In this document: piece after piece, positions 53,203 to 61,628 of the stretch
Layout: every line of letters begins with the position of its first letter
How positions within the stretch are numbered: position 1 is the stretch's first letter
NCBI GenBank assembly: GCA_016721925.1
Contig: JADKHE010000005.1
Span: 1 to 64,000 of the forward strand
Reading direction: 5' to 3'
Source of the DNA: Candidatus Skiveiella danica
Lineage (GTDB): Bacteria > Pseudomonadota > Gammaproteobacteria > Burkholderiales > Burkholderiaceae_C
DNA: 64,000 nucleotides
Translations under genes and position numbers: made by a program
The notes under the pieces: model-generated
Databases searched by the model: none
The model's input: only the letters and a program-made list of their open reading frames with translations
Told to the model about the DNA's origin: nothing

Positions 53203-54348
53203 ATGACCCATTCCCTGGCCCCCACCGGACTGCAACTGCGCTCGCTCATCAAGCCCGAGGGCGAACTGGAGATTTCGCTGCACGAGGTGCCGACGCCCGA
53301 GCCGGCCGCCGACGAGGTCATCGTGCGCATCGAGGCCACGCCCATCAACCCGTCGGACATCGGCCTGCTGTTCGGTGCGGCCGATATGGCCACGGCCCGC
53401 GTCTCGGGCACGCCGGCGCGCCCGGTGGTCAGCGCGCAGGTGCCCGAGCGGGCGATGAAGAGCATGGCGGCCCGGGTGGGCCAGTCCCTGCCCGTGGGCA
53501 ACGAGGGCGCCGGCACGGTGGTGGCGGCCGGCGCATCGCCCGCGGCGCAAGCGCTGCTGGGCAAGACGGTGGCCGTGCTGGGCGGGGCGATGTACGCCCA
53601 ATACCGCGCCATCCGCGCCGACCAGTGCCTGGTGCTGCCCGAGGGCGCGAGCGCGGCCGATGGCGCGTCCTGTTTCGTGAACCCGCTCACCGCGCTGGGC
53701 ATGGTCGAGACCATGCGCCGCGAAGGCCACAAGGCGCTGGTGCACACCGCGGCGGCCTCCAACCTGGGCCAGATGCTGAACCGCATCTGCCTGAAGGATG
53801 GCATTGGCCTGGTCAACATCGTGCGCAAGCCCGAACAGGCGGCGCTGCTGAAGGCGCAGGGCGCGCAGCATGTGTGCGACTCGTCCGCGCCCAGCTTCCT
53901 GGCCGACCTGACCGAGGCCTTGGTCCAGACCGGCGCCACCATCGCTTTCGACGCCACCGGCGGCGGCCGGCTGGCGGGCCAGATCCTGGGCTGCATGGAG
54001 GCGGCCCTGAACCGCACGGCCACCGAATACAGCCGCTATGGCAGCACCACCCACAAGCAGGTCTACATCTACGGCGGGCTCGACACCGGCCCCACCGAGC
54101 TCGTGCGCAACTTCGGCTTTGCCTGGGGCATGGGCGGGTGGCTGCTGTTTCCGTTCCTGCAGAAGATCGGGCCCGAGGCCGTGCAGGCGCTGAAGGCGCG
54201 CGTGGCCGCCGAGCTGAAGACCACCTTTGCCAGCAGCTACACGAAAGAGATTTCCCTGGCTGACGCCTTGCAGCTGGAGGCCATCGCCGTATACGGCCAG
54301 CGTGCGACCGGCACCAAGTTCCTGATCAACCCGAACCGGGCGTCCTGA
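53203..54348 (+). CDS. Zinc-type alcohol dehydrogenase-like (MDR) oxidoreductase
   Basis: 381 residues from ATG 53203, with GAGGAGA upstream. MDR fold: PEGELEISLHEVPTPEPAADEVIVRIEATPINPSDIGLLFG, GNEGAGTVVAAG, and a Rossmann part HTAAASNLGQMLNRICLKDGIGLVNIVRKPEQAALLKAQGAQHVCD. No zinc-ligand Cys/His set is seen, so it is the quinone/enoyl-reductase-like zinc-free group. Precedes the lyase/psuG pair but is 106 bases away. Confidence 0.86.
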   Translation: MTHSLAPTGLQLRSLIKPEGELEISLHEVPTPEPAADEVIVRIEATPINPSDIGLLFGAADMATARVSGTPARPVVSAQVPERAMKSMAARVGQSLPVGNEGAGTVVAAGASPAAQALLGKTVAVLGGAMYAQYRAIRADQCLVLPEGASAADGASCFVNPLTALGMVETMRREGHKALVHTAAASNLGQMLNRICLKDGIGLVNIVRKPEQAALLKAQGAQHVCDSSAPSFLADLTEALVQTGATIAFDATGGGRLAGQILGCMEAALNRTATEYSRYGSTTHKQVYIYGGLDTGPTELVRNFGFAWGMGGWLLFPFLQKIGPEAVQALKARVAAELKTTFASSYTKEISLADALQLEAIAVYGQRATGTKFLINPNRAS

Positions 54349-54362
54349 GCCAGTTTATGAAT

Positions 54363-54416
54363 CAAACGGGCGGTATCCCAGCGTCGAATGGTCATAAGTT
54401 GCTATTGAATTGAAAG
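54363..54416 (+). repeat. Dispersed intergenic repeat, copy 7
   Basis: Begins CAAACGGGCGGTATCCCAGC, then GTCGAATGGTCATAAGTTGC and TATTGAATTGAAAG. It is positioned directly before the isocitrate-lyase-family gene (54455). Confidence 0.75.
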
Positions 54417-54454
54417 TGCTCGGAAACGATCGCCACCCCACCAGGAGCCCCCGC

Positions 54455-55294
54455 ATGAGCCCCGACATCGCCGACAAGCGCCGCGCCTTCGCCGCGCTGC
54501 ATCAATCCGGCTGCTTCGTGATCCCCAACCCCTGGGACGCGGGCAGCGCGCGCTACCTGCAAAGTCTGGGCTTCCAGGCGCTGGCCACCACCAGCGCCGG
54601 CTTCGCGTGGTCGCACGCGCGCCCCGACAACGGCATCACCCGTGACATGGCGCTGGCCCATCTGCACGAGATGGTGGCGGCGGTGGATGTGCCCATCAAC
54701 GCGGATTTTGAGAACGGCTTTGCTCCGGACGCTGCCGGCGTGGCCGAGAACGTGCGCCTGGCCGTGGCGACCGGCGTGGCGGGCCTGTCGATCGAAGACT
54801 CCACGGGCGATGCGGCCCGACCCCTGTTCACGCTGGACGAGGCGGTCGAACGCATCCGTGCCGCGCGCGGCGCGATCGACCGGGCGGGCGGCGGCGCGAT
54901 GCTGGTCGGGCGCGCCGAATGTTTCCTGGTGGGCCGCCCGGACCTGGCCGAGACCATCGCCCGCCTGCAGGCCTACGCCAATGCCGGGGCGGACTGCCTG
55001 TATGCCCCCGGCGTGACCACGCGCGAGCAGATCGTCGCGCTGGTGGAGGCGGTGGCGCCCAAACCGCTCAACCTGCTGGTGGGGTCCGCCAGCGAACTGA
55101 CCGTGGCCGACATCGCCGCGCTGGGCGTGCGGCGCATCAGCGTCGGCGGCGCCCTGGCACGTTCGGCCTGGGGCGGCTTCATGCGCTCGGCGCAATTGTT
55201 GGCGCAGCAGGGTCGCTTCGACGGCTTTGCCGACGCCGCGTCGGGCAAGGACCTCAATGCGCTGTTCAGCGCGCCGGGGGTGGGATCGTCGTGA
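54455..55294 (+). CDS. Isocitrate lyase/PEP mutase-family enzyme
   Basis: 279 residues. CCAGGAG precedes ATG 54455. Superfamily landmarks: FVIPNPWDAGSARYLQSLGFQALATTSAGFAW, INADFENGFA, GLSIEDSTGD, GRAECFLVGRPDLAETIARLQAYANAGADCLYAPG. The D(x)ENG and SIED residues bind magnesium. It lacks the Cys-rich loop of true isocitrate lyase. Possible substrates are oxaloacetate, phosphonopyruvate or methylisocitrate. Its stop overlaps the next start (GTGA). Confidence 0.86.
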   Translation: MSPDIADKRRAFAALHQSGCFVIPNPWDAGSARYLQSLGFQALATTSAGFAWSHARPDNGITRDMALAHLHEMVAAVDVPINADFENGFAPDAAGVAENVRLAVATGVAGLSIEDSTGDAARPLFTLDEAVERIRAARGAIDRAGGGAMLVGRAECFLVGRPDLAETIARLQAYANAGADCLYAPGVTTREQIVALVEAVAPKPLNLLVGSASELTVADIAALGVRRISVGGALARSAWGGFMRSAQLLAQQGRFDGFADAASGKDLNALFSAPGVGSS

Positions 55295-56247
55295 CGGAAC
55301 GATTCGAAATGGCCAACCCGATGGGCGGCACGGCATTGCCGGATTGTTCAGCCGAGGTCCGCGAGGCGCTGGCCGCCGGCCGGCCGGTGGTGGCGCTGGA
55401 ATCGACCATCATTTCCCACGGCATGCCGTATCCGCAGAACGTGGCCACCGCGCTGCAGGTGGAGGGCGAGGTGCGCGCGCATGGGGCGGTGCCGGCCACG
55501 ATTGCCGTGGTGGACGGGCGGCTGAAGGCCGGGCTGAGCCGCGCGGAGATCGAATCCCTGGGCCGCGCCGGCCCCAGCGTGTCCAAGCTCAGCCGGCGCG
55601 ACCTGCCGCTGGCTGTGGCGGCTGGCCAGACCGGAGCCACCACGGTGGCGGCGACGATGATCATCGCGGCACTGGCGGGCATCCGGGTGTTTGCCACCGG
55701 CGGCATCGGTGGGGTGCACCGCGGCGCGGGCGAGAGCTTCGACATCTCGGCCGACCTGCTGGAACTGGTGCGCACGCCGGTGGCCGTGGTCTGCGCGGGC
55801 GTGAAGTCGATCCTGGACATTCGCCTCACGCTGGAGGTGCTGGAGACCCACGGCGTGCCGGTGGTGGGCTATGGCACCGACCGGCTGCCGGCCTTCTTCG
55901 CGCGCGACAGTGGATTTGCCGTGGACGCGCGGCTGGACACGCCGGCGCAGATCGCCCGCGCGTTGCAGGCCCAGTGGGCGATGGGCCTGCGCGGCGGCAT
56001 GGTGATCGCCAACCCGGTGCCCGAGGCGCATGCGCTGCCGCGCGCGGTGATCGATGGTGCCATCGAGATGGCGCTGGCGGATGCGGCGGTGCAGGGCATC
56101 ACCGGCAAGGCCGTCACGCCCTTCCTGCTGGCGCGGGTGAACGAACTGACGGGCGGCAACAGCCTGGCCGCGAACATCGCGCTGATCCTGAACAATGCCC
56201 GGCTGGCGGCCGCGGTGGCAGGCGAGCTGACGCGGCTCGGCGGCTGA
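55291..56247 (+). CDS. psuG: Pseudouridine-5'-phosphate glycosidase
   Basis: 318 residues from GTG 55291 (ATG 55309 alternative). Full-length PsuG: VVALESTIISHGMPYPQN, AVVDGRLKAGLS, KLSRRDLPLAVAAGQTGATTVAATMIIAALAGIRVFATGGIGGVHRGA, ADLLELVRTPVAVVCAGVKSILDI, and NPVPEAHALPRAVIDGAI. It splits pseudouridine-5'-phosphate into uracil and ribose-5-phosphate. The usual kinase partner PsuK is not next to it. Instead it is translationally coupled to a PEP-mutase-family lyase. Confidence 0.95.
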   Translation: MTERFEMANPMGGTALPDCSAEVREALAAGRPVVALESTIISHGMPYPQNVATALQVEGEVRAHGAVPATIAVVDGRLKAGLSRAEIESLGRAGPSVSKLSRRDLPLAVAAGQTGATTVAATMIIAALAGIRVFATGGIGGVHRGAGESFDISADLLELVRTPVAVVCAGVKSILDIRLTLEVLETHGVPVVGYGTDRLPAFFARDSGFAVDARLDTPAQIARALQAQWAMGLRGGMVIANPVPEAHALPRAVIDGAIEMALADAAVQGITGKAVTPFLLARVNELTGGNSLAANIALILNNARLAAAVAGELTRLGG

Positions 56248-56250
56248 CGG

Positions 56251-57147
56251 CTACAGGCCGCGCATCCAGGCCGGGCGCAGTGGGGCATTCTGGGGCGCGG
56301 CGATCGCGGTGCGCACCTGCGCCAGCAGGCGTTCCTTCTCCGCGCCCAGCGTGCCCTTGAGCACCAGCCAGTTGGAGGCGTGGTCGCTGCGGAACACGGT
56401 GCGGCGCAGCTCCAGCGCCTGCAGAAAAGTCTCCATCTCGCGGAACAGCGCGGGCAGGTCCAGCGGCTCCCATTCGGGGAAGCCCGCGCGAAAGCGTTCC
56501 TCTCCCTGCGGAAAGCTCACCACCAGCGTGGCCAGAAACTCGGGCTGCGTGGCGTTGGCCAGCCTGGCGGAGTTCTCGGCATGGGCGCGTGACAGCGTGG
56601 GCCCGCCCAGCCCGTTGAGCAGCATCACCGAGCGGGTGATGCCGGCCGCGCCCAGCTTGTCCAGTGCGTCGCGGGTGGTCTCGAAGGTTTCGCCCTTGTT
56701 CACCTTGCGCAGCACCTCGTCGTCGCCCGACTCCGTGCCCACATAGGCCAGCGACAGGCCGGCTTCGCGCAGCCCGGTCAGGTCGGCCACCGATTTGCTG
56801 CGCACGTTGCGCGGCAGGCAGTAGCTGGAGATGCGCCGCACGCCCGGCAGGTGGGTGCGGATGGCATCCAGCACCGCCATCAGGCGCCGGGTCGACAGCG
56901 CCATGGCGTCGCCGTCACCGAGGAACACACGCTGTACCCCCCGACCGTAACCCTGGCCCAAGCGGCGGATGGATTCCAGCGTCTCGTCCTCGTCGCGCAG
57001 CGCGAACTTCTTCTGCGGCGCGGTGTACATCTCGCAATAGGTGCACTTGTTCCACGAGCAGCCGTTGGTGATGGGCAGGATCAGCGAATCCGCCTCGCTG
57101 GGCGGGCGGAACACGGGCTCGATGTAGCGGATGGGGAAGGTGGGCAT
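56251..57147 (-). CDS. Radical SAM protein
   Basis: 298 residues. The cluster-binding cysteines are in NGCSWNKCTYC (C-x4-C-x2-C), a variant of the common CxxxCxxC. SAM-site residues include LGDGDAM and VGTESGDDEVL. The first residues (IRYIEPVFRPPSEADSLILPITNGCSWNKCTYCEMY) are typical of a widespread uncharacterised radical SAM group. Reaction unknown. The TetR gene starts 15 bases from it in the same direction. Confidence 0.88.
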   Translation of the reverse strand: MPTFPIRYIEPVFRPPSEADSLILPITNGCSWNKCTYCEMYTAPQKKFALRDEDETLESIRRLGQGYGRGVQRVFLGDGDAMALSTRRLMAVLDAIRTHLPGVRRISSYCLPRNVRSKSVADLTGLREAGLSLAYVGTESGDDEVLRKVNKGETFETTRDALDKLGAAGITRSVMLLNGLGGPTLSRAHAENSARLANATQPEFLATLVVSFPQGEERFRAGFPEWEPLDLPALFREMETFLQALELRRTVFRSDHASNWLVLKGTLGAEKERLLAQVRTAIAAPQNAPLRPAWMRGL

Positions 57148-57162
57148 CGGGTCGTGCCTCGT

Positions 57163-57801
57163 TCACATCGCGGGTGCCGGCGGCAAGGGCGGCAGCTCGC
57201 TGCGCGCGATGCTGCGGGCTTCGGCCGGCTCCAGGCCCAGGGCCCGCAGCAGCAGTTCGGCTGTGTCCGAGCCCATGTCGCGCCAGGTGCTGCGCCCGTC
57301 GAGCACCGGCAGCATGGCCGCCAGGGTGGCGCCCGCCAGCAGGCCCACCATGGCGGGCAGCTGGTCGTGGGCCACGCGGTAGCGCCCCGAGGCGATGCCG
57401 GCTTCGAAGTCTGCGATGGGGTCGGTGCCGTGCAGGGCCTGGGTCAGCGCCGGGCTCATGCCGAAGCGGCTCATGAAGCGGCCCCAGAGCGGTTCTTCGT
57501 GGGCGCGTCGGATGTACTGCCGCACGCCGATGGCCAGCCGTTGCGGCGGGTCGGCCAGCCCGGCAAATCCCGCCACCACGCGCTCGATCATTTCGCGCGC
57601 CAGCTGGGCCGCCACATCCTCGAACAGGCTGTCCACATCCGGCACATGGCTGTAGATGGTGCCCCGCGCCATGCCGGCGGCGCTGGCCAGCTCGCTGATG
57701 GTGACCTTGGTGACGCCGCGTTCGGCAAAGAGCTTCATCGCGGCAGCATGGATGCGGCGGCGGGCCTGGTTCAGGGGAATGGTCTGCGGATCGGTGGACA
57801 T
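57163..57801 (-). CDS. TetR-family regulator of the meta-cleavage operon
   Basis: 212 residues from ATG 57801 (an in-frame ATG at 57846 would cover an operator). HTH at about 15-60: RRRIHAAAMKLFAERGVTKVTISELASAAGMARGTIYSHVPDVDSLFEDVAAQLAREM. Helical C-terminal ligand domain. Divergent from the catabolic operon at 57986, and two near-identical inverted repeats lie between them, so repression released by an aromatic compound is the likely mechanism. The radical SAM gene downstream may be co-transcribed. Confidence 0.9.
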   Translation of the reverse strand: MSTDPQTIPLNQARRRIHAAAMKLFAERGVTKVTISELASAAGMARGTIYSHVPDVDSLFEDVAAQLAREMIERVVAGFAGLADPPQRLAIGVRQYIRRAHEEPLWGRFMSRFGMSPALTQALHGTDPIADFEAGIASGRYRVAHDQLPAMVGLLAGATLAAMLPVLDGRSTWRDMGSDTAELLLRALGLEPAEARSIARSELPPLPPAPAM

Positions 57802-57828
57802 GATGGATGGGACTTTACCTGTTTTTAA

Positions 57829-57855
57829 TTGGACATCAATGTTCAAAAAAGAACA
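57829..57855. promoter_or_regulatory. Operator 1 of the meta-cleavage operon
   Basis: TTGGACA-TCAA-TGTTCAA followed by AAAAGAACA, which also makes TGTTC-AAAAAA-GAACA. It is the same plan as operator 2 at 57894, 65 bases away on centre (about six helical turns). Confidence 0.65.
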
Positions 57856-57893
57856 ATACTAGGGTAAATACTGATGCTCAATGATGGTCTGTA

Positions 57894-57920
57894 TTGAACA
57901 CTGATGTTCAAAGAAGAGCA
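57894..57920. promoter_or_regulatory. Operator 2 of the meta-cleavage operon
   Basis: Perfect TTGAACA-CTGA-TGTTCAA followed by AGAAGAGCA. A third, poorer half-site (CTGATGCTCAATGA) lies at 57871-57884. Placed about 75 bases upstream of the first catabolic gene. Confidence 0.65.
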
Positions 57921-57985
57921 TATTCGTTAAATCGTGCGGCTTCCAGGTTCTGGCTGCCGCCCATCCACCCAGGAGACCTTCACCC

Positions 57986-58843
57986 ATGAGCATCACCCCA
58001 GCATCCCCGACCGCCCGCACGGTCGCCCTCGGCAACCGCCAGATCCACCTGCACGAGTTCGGCGCCGGCCCGCCTGTGCTGATGCTGCACGGCGGCGGGC
58101 CGGGCGCCTCGGGCCTGTCGAACTACGCCCGCAACATCGACGCCCTGGCCTCGCGCTTTCGCGTTCTGGTGCCTGACCTGCCGGGTTACGGAGGCTCCAG
58201 CAAGGGGGTGAACAGCGAGGACCCCTTCGGCGACCTGGCAGCGGCCATGCTGGCGCTGCTGGATGCGCTGGGCATCGATCGCGCCCACGTCGTCGGCAAC
58301 TCGCTCGGCGGTGCCTGCGCGCTGCGCATGGCGCTGGAGCAGCCCGGGTGCGTTGATCGCCTGGTGCTGATGGGGCCGGGCGGCATCGGCATCTCCCAGG
58401 CGGCCCCGACCGAAGGGCTCAAGCGCCTGCTCGGCTACTACGCGGGCGAAGGGCCGACGCTGGAGAAGCTGCGCACCTTCATCTGCGAAGACCTGGTCTT
58501 CGACGGCAGCCGCATCCCCGAGGCGGTGCTGCGGGAACGCTTCGAAGCCAGCATCGACCCCGAGGTCCTGGCCAGCCCGCCGCTGCGCGCACCCAAGGAC
58601 CTGGAGGCCTTCCGGCGGCTGGACTTCCTGCTCGACCCGCGCCTGCCGGCGCTTGCGCACCGCACGCTGGTGCTGTGGGGCACCGCCGACCGCGTGAACC
58701 CGGCCACGGGCGCCATGGCCCTGCAGGCCAGGATGCCGGCCTGTGATGCCTACCTGTTCAGCCGCACCGGCCACTGGGTGCAGTGGGAGCGCGCGGACGA
58801 GTTCAACGCCGTCGTCACCGCCTTCCTGAGCGTCACGGCCTGA
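57986..58843 (+). CDS. Meta-cleavage product C-C hydrolase (MhpC/BphD type)
   Basis: 285 residues. HGGGPGASGLSNYARNID is the classic motif of meta-cleavage product hydrolases. Ser106 in GNSLGG, Asp in WGTADRVNP, His263 in GHWVQWE. It splits the 2-hydroxy-6-oxo-hexa-2,4-dienoate type product after ring opening. First gene of the TetR-controlled operon, 14 bases before the dioxygenase gene. Confidence 0.93.
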   Translation: MSITPASPTARTVALGNRQIHLHEFGAGPPVLMLHGGGPGASGLSNYARNIDALASRFRVLVPDLPGYGGSSKGVNSEDPFGDLAAAMLALLDALGIDRAHVVGNSLGGACALRMALEQPGCVDRLVLMGPGGIGISQAAPTEGLKRLLGYYAGEGPTLEKLRTFICEDLVFDGSRIPEAVLRERFEASIDPEVLASPPLRAPKDLEAFRRLDFLLDPRLPALAHRTLVLWGTADRVNPATGAMALQARMPACDAYLFSRTGHWVQWERADEFNAVVTAFLSVTA

Positions 58844-58857
58844 CCGGGAGACTGACC

Positions 58858-59871
58858 ATGAACAACCCTGTCAAGAACCCCTCCTCCCCCAGCCTGTTCG
58901 GCCGCGTCAGCCTCGGCTACGTAGTGATCGAATCGCGCAAGCTGCCCGAATGGCGGCGCTTTGCCCAGGACGGTCTGGGCCTTCATGTCGACTCTGTCGG
59001 CGACCAGGCGCTGGCGATGCGCATCGATCACCACCGGCTGCGCCTGCTGGTGCGCGAAGGCGCGGCCGAAGACGTGGTCGCCTTCGGTTGGCAGCTGGAC
59101 GGCGACGATGCGCTGCAACTGGCGCTCTCCCGCCTGCGCGCGGCCGGCATCGAGGTGCGCGAAATCAGCGGCGCCGAAGCGGCCGAACGCGGCGTGGAGC
59201 GCCTGTGGGCGTTCACCGGCCCGAAGCGGCTGCGCTTCGAGCTTTTCACCCGCCCGCTGGTCGGCACCGGCCCGCTGGCCATGCGGGCCAGTGGCTTCGT
59301 CACCGGGACGATGGGCCTGGGCCATTTCGCCATGACCACCCGCGAGCCCGAGGCGGCGCTGGCCTTCTTCCAGACCCTGTTCGACGCGCGGCTGTCCGAC
59401 ACCATCGAGGACAAGCTCAATGGCGTCACGCTGGAGCTGAGCTTTCTGCGGCTGAACCCGCGCCACCACTCGGTGGCCATTGCCGCCACGCGCGGCACGC
59501 GCATGAATCCGCTGCGCACCGCCATTCACCACCTCAACCTGCAGGCCTTCAGCCTGGATGACGTCACCGAGGCCTACCGCCGCCTGCGCGGCATGGGCTT
59601 TTCCATCGCCAACGCCATCGGGCAGCACCCGAACGACCGCGAGCTGTCGTTCTATGTCGCCTCGCCCTCGGGCTTCGAGATCGAGCTCGGCTGGAATCCG
59701 ATCGTCGTCCACGAGGAGGCCGAGACCGGCTGGACACCCGGCCACTACGCCGGCATCAGCCTGTGGGGCCATTTCCCCGAGAACCTGACGCTGGCGTCCC
59801 GCCTGGGGCAGATGGGCCGCGGCCTGGCCTCGCTCGCCCGCAAGGAATACGTCGCAGGAGCACAGGCATGA
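58858..59871 (+). CDS. Extradiol ring-cleavage dioxygenase, two-domain VOC type
   Basis: 337 residues from ATG 58858. Two tandem VOC modules (the first degenerate). Iron ligands are visible as His156 in GLGHFAMTT, His225 in AIHHLNLQ and Glu276 in FEIELGW. The type I extradiol enzymes (BphC, HsaC) use this triad to open catechols next to the hydroxyls. Its stop overlaps the next start (ATGA). Substrate probably a substituted catechol. Confidence 0.9.
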   Translation: MNNPVKNPSSPSLFGRVSLGYVVIESRKLPEWRRFAQDGLGLHVDSVGDQALAMRIDHHRLRLLVREGAAEDVVAFGWQLDGDDALQLALSRLRAAGIEVREISGAEAAERGVERLWAFTGPKRLRFELFTRPLVGTGPLAMRASGFVTGTMGLGHFAMTTREPEAALAFFQTLFDARLSDTIEDKLNGVTLELSFLRLNPRHHSVAIAATRGTRMNPLRTAIHHLNLQAFSLDDVTEAYRRLRGMGFSIANAIGQHPNDRELSFYVASPSGFEIELGWNPIVVHEEAETGWTPGHYAGISLWGHFPENLTLASRLGQMGRGLASLARKEYVAGAQA

Positions 59872-61625
59872 GCGCCGCCGTCGACACCTTTGATGTGGCC
59901 ATTGTCGGCCTCGGGCCCACGGGGCTGACCCTGGCACACGGCCTGGGACAGCGCGGGCACCGTGTGCTGGTGCTGGAACGCGAGCCGAGCTTCTACGGCA
60001 ACGCGCGGGCGGTCTACACCGACGGCGAATGCCTGCGCATCTTCCAGTCCTTCGGCATGGCCGAAACCCTGGCGGCCGACATGCTGCAGGATGCCCCGGT
60101 GCAGATGATGCTGCCGGACGGATCGGTGCTGTTCCAGCTCAAGAACACCCACCGACCGCACGGCTGGCCTGCCAACAACTTTTTCTACCAGCCCCTGCTG
60201 GAAACCGCGCTGGCCGAGGGGCTGGCCCGTTACCCCAACGTGACGGTGCTGCGCGGCCGCGAACTCACGCGCTTCGAGCAGGACGCCGGCGGGGTGGACC
60301 TCTTCCACGTCGCGACCGAAGGCACCGGGTATGGCAAGGCGGCGCAGCCGCCGGGCGCCCGGGCCGAGCCCGTCGCCGGCGAGGTGTCGCTGCGCGCGCG
60401 CTGGATGGTCGGGGCCGATGGCGGGCGCAGCGCGGTGCGCGGCCAGCTGGGCATCGGCATGACGGGCAAGAGCTTTCCCAACCCGTGGCTGGTGGTCGAC
60501 ATCAAGGCCAAGGACCCGGCCGACGGCCTGCACCACCTGCCGTATTTCAATTTCATCTGCGACCCCACCTGCCCGACAGTGAGCTGCGTGCAGCCCAATG
60601 GGCACCACCGCTTCGAATTCATGCTGATGCCGGGCCAGACCCGCGAACACATGGAGCACCCCGACACCGTGCGCCACTACCTGTCGAAGCACGTGAACGT
60701 CGACAAGTTCCACATCCTGCGCACGCTCGTCTACACCTTCAATGCGCTGATGGCCGAACGGTGGCGCGAAGGCCGGGTGCTGCTGGCTGGCGACGCGGCG
60801 CACATGACCCCACAGTTCATCGGCCAGGGCATGAACGCCGGAGTGCGCGACGCCTACAACCTGGGCTGGAAGCTCGACGCGGTGCTGCGCGGGCAGGCTG
60901 GCGAGGCGCTGCTGGACAGCTATGAGCAGGAGCGCCGCCCGCACGCCGCGGCCATGACGCGCGAAGGCATCCGCATGAAGGACTTCGTGTCGATGGTCAA
61001 CCCGGTGGGCACCTTGCTGCGCAACGCGCTCACCCGGGTGGTGGTGCGCCTGCCAAAGCTCGGAACCTTCGTGCGCCAGGGCGACTTCATCCCGAAGCCG
61101 AGCTATTCGAACGGGCGCTATGTCGGCTTGCGTCGCAGGCGCCGGGCCGGCGCCGAGGGGCGCCTGATGCCGCAGCCGCTGCTGCGCGGCCCGGACGGCC
61201 GGCGCCGCCTGCTGGATGAACTGATCGGGCCCGGCTTCGCGCTCATCGGCGCGGGCACGGACCCGCGCAGCGCCCTGGACGACGAAACACGGGCCCTGTG
61301 GCAGTCGATGGGCGCCACATTCGTGTCGGTCCATCCGTTTGGGGGCTTGCCGCAGGGTTCGGTCACCCATGCGGTGCCCGCAGGCCTGATCGAGGCCGAA
61401 GACCCCGACGGCAGCTTCCACACCTGGTGGCGCCGCAGCGGCGCCGGCAAGGGCTTTGTGGCGGTGGTGCGGCCAGACCGCTTCGTGTTCGCACTGGTAC
61501 CGGGTCAACAGCTTGCGCAGGTGACCCGGGAGTTCGCCCGCCAGATGCACCGTGACCAGGCGCTTGCACAAGCGCCCGTTTCGCAGACCGCCACCTCTAT
61601 TCACACCTTGCCCCAGGCCGCCTGA
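59868..61625 (+). CDS. FAD-dependent aromatic hydroxylase (MhpA-like)
   Basis: 585 residues. GLGPTGLTLAHGL near residue 13 binds FAD. The DG motif is at GADGGRSAVRGQLGI, and the GD motif is LLAGDAAHMTPQFIGQGMNAGVRDAYNLGWKL. Length and motifs suit the MhpA group of two-domain flavin hydroxylases that add a hydroxyl to a phenolic ring. It probably makes the catechol used by the dioxygenase encoded just upstream. Confidence 0.92.
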   Translation: MSAAVDTFDVAIVGLGPTGLTLAHGLGQRGHRVLVLEREPSFYGNARAVYTDGECLRIFQSFGMAETLAADMLQDAPVQMMLPDGSVLFQLKNTHRPHGWPANNFFYQPLLETALAEGLARYPNVTVLRGRELTRFEQDAGGVDLFHVATEGTGYGKAAQPPGARAEPVAGEVSLRARWMVGADGGRSAVRGQLGIGMTGKSFPNPWLVVDIKAKDPADGLHHLPYFNFICDPTCPTVSCVQPNGHHRFEFMLMPGQTREHMEHPDTVRHYLSKHVNVDKFHILRTLVYTFNALMAERWREGRVLLAGDAAHMTPQFIGQGMNAGVRDAYNLGWKLDAVLRGQAGEALLDSYEQERRPHAAAMTREGIRMKDFVSMVNPVGTLLRNALTRVVVRLPKLGTFVRQGDFIPKPSYSNGRYVGLRRRRRAGAEGRLMPQPLLRGPDGRRRLLDELIGPGFALIGAGTDPRSALDDETRALWQSMGATFVSVHPFGGLPQGSVTHAVPAGLIEAEDPDGSFHTWWRRSGAGKGFVAVVRPDRFVFALVPGQQLAQVTREFARQMHRDQALAQAPVSQTATSIHTLPQAA

Positions 61626-61628
61626 CCC

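Noticed and set aside
59745..61604. Long minus-strand open frame opposite the flavin hydroxylase
   Set aside because: The same antisense effect; the plus-strand gene has all FAD motifs and a coupled start.
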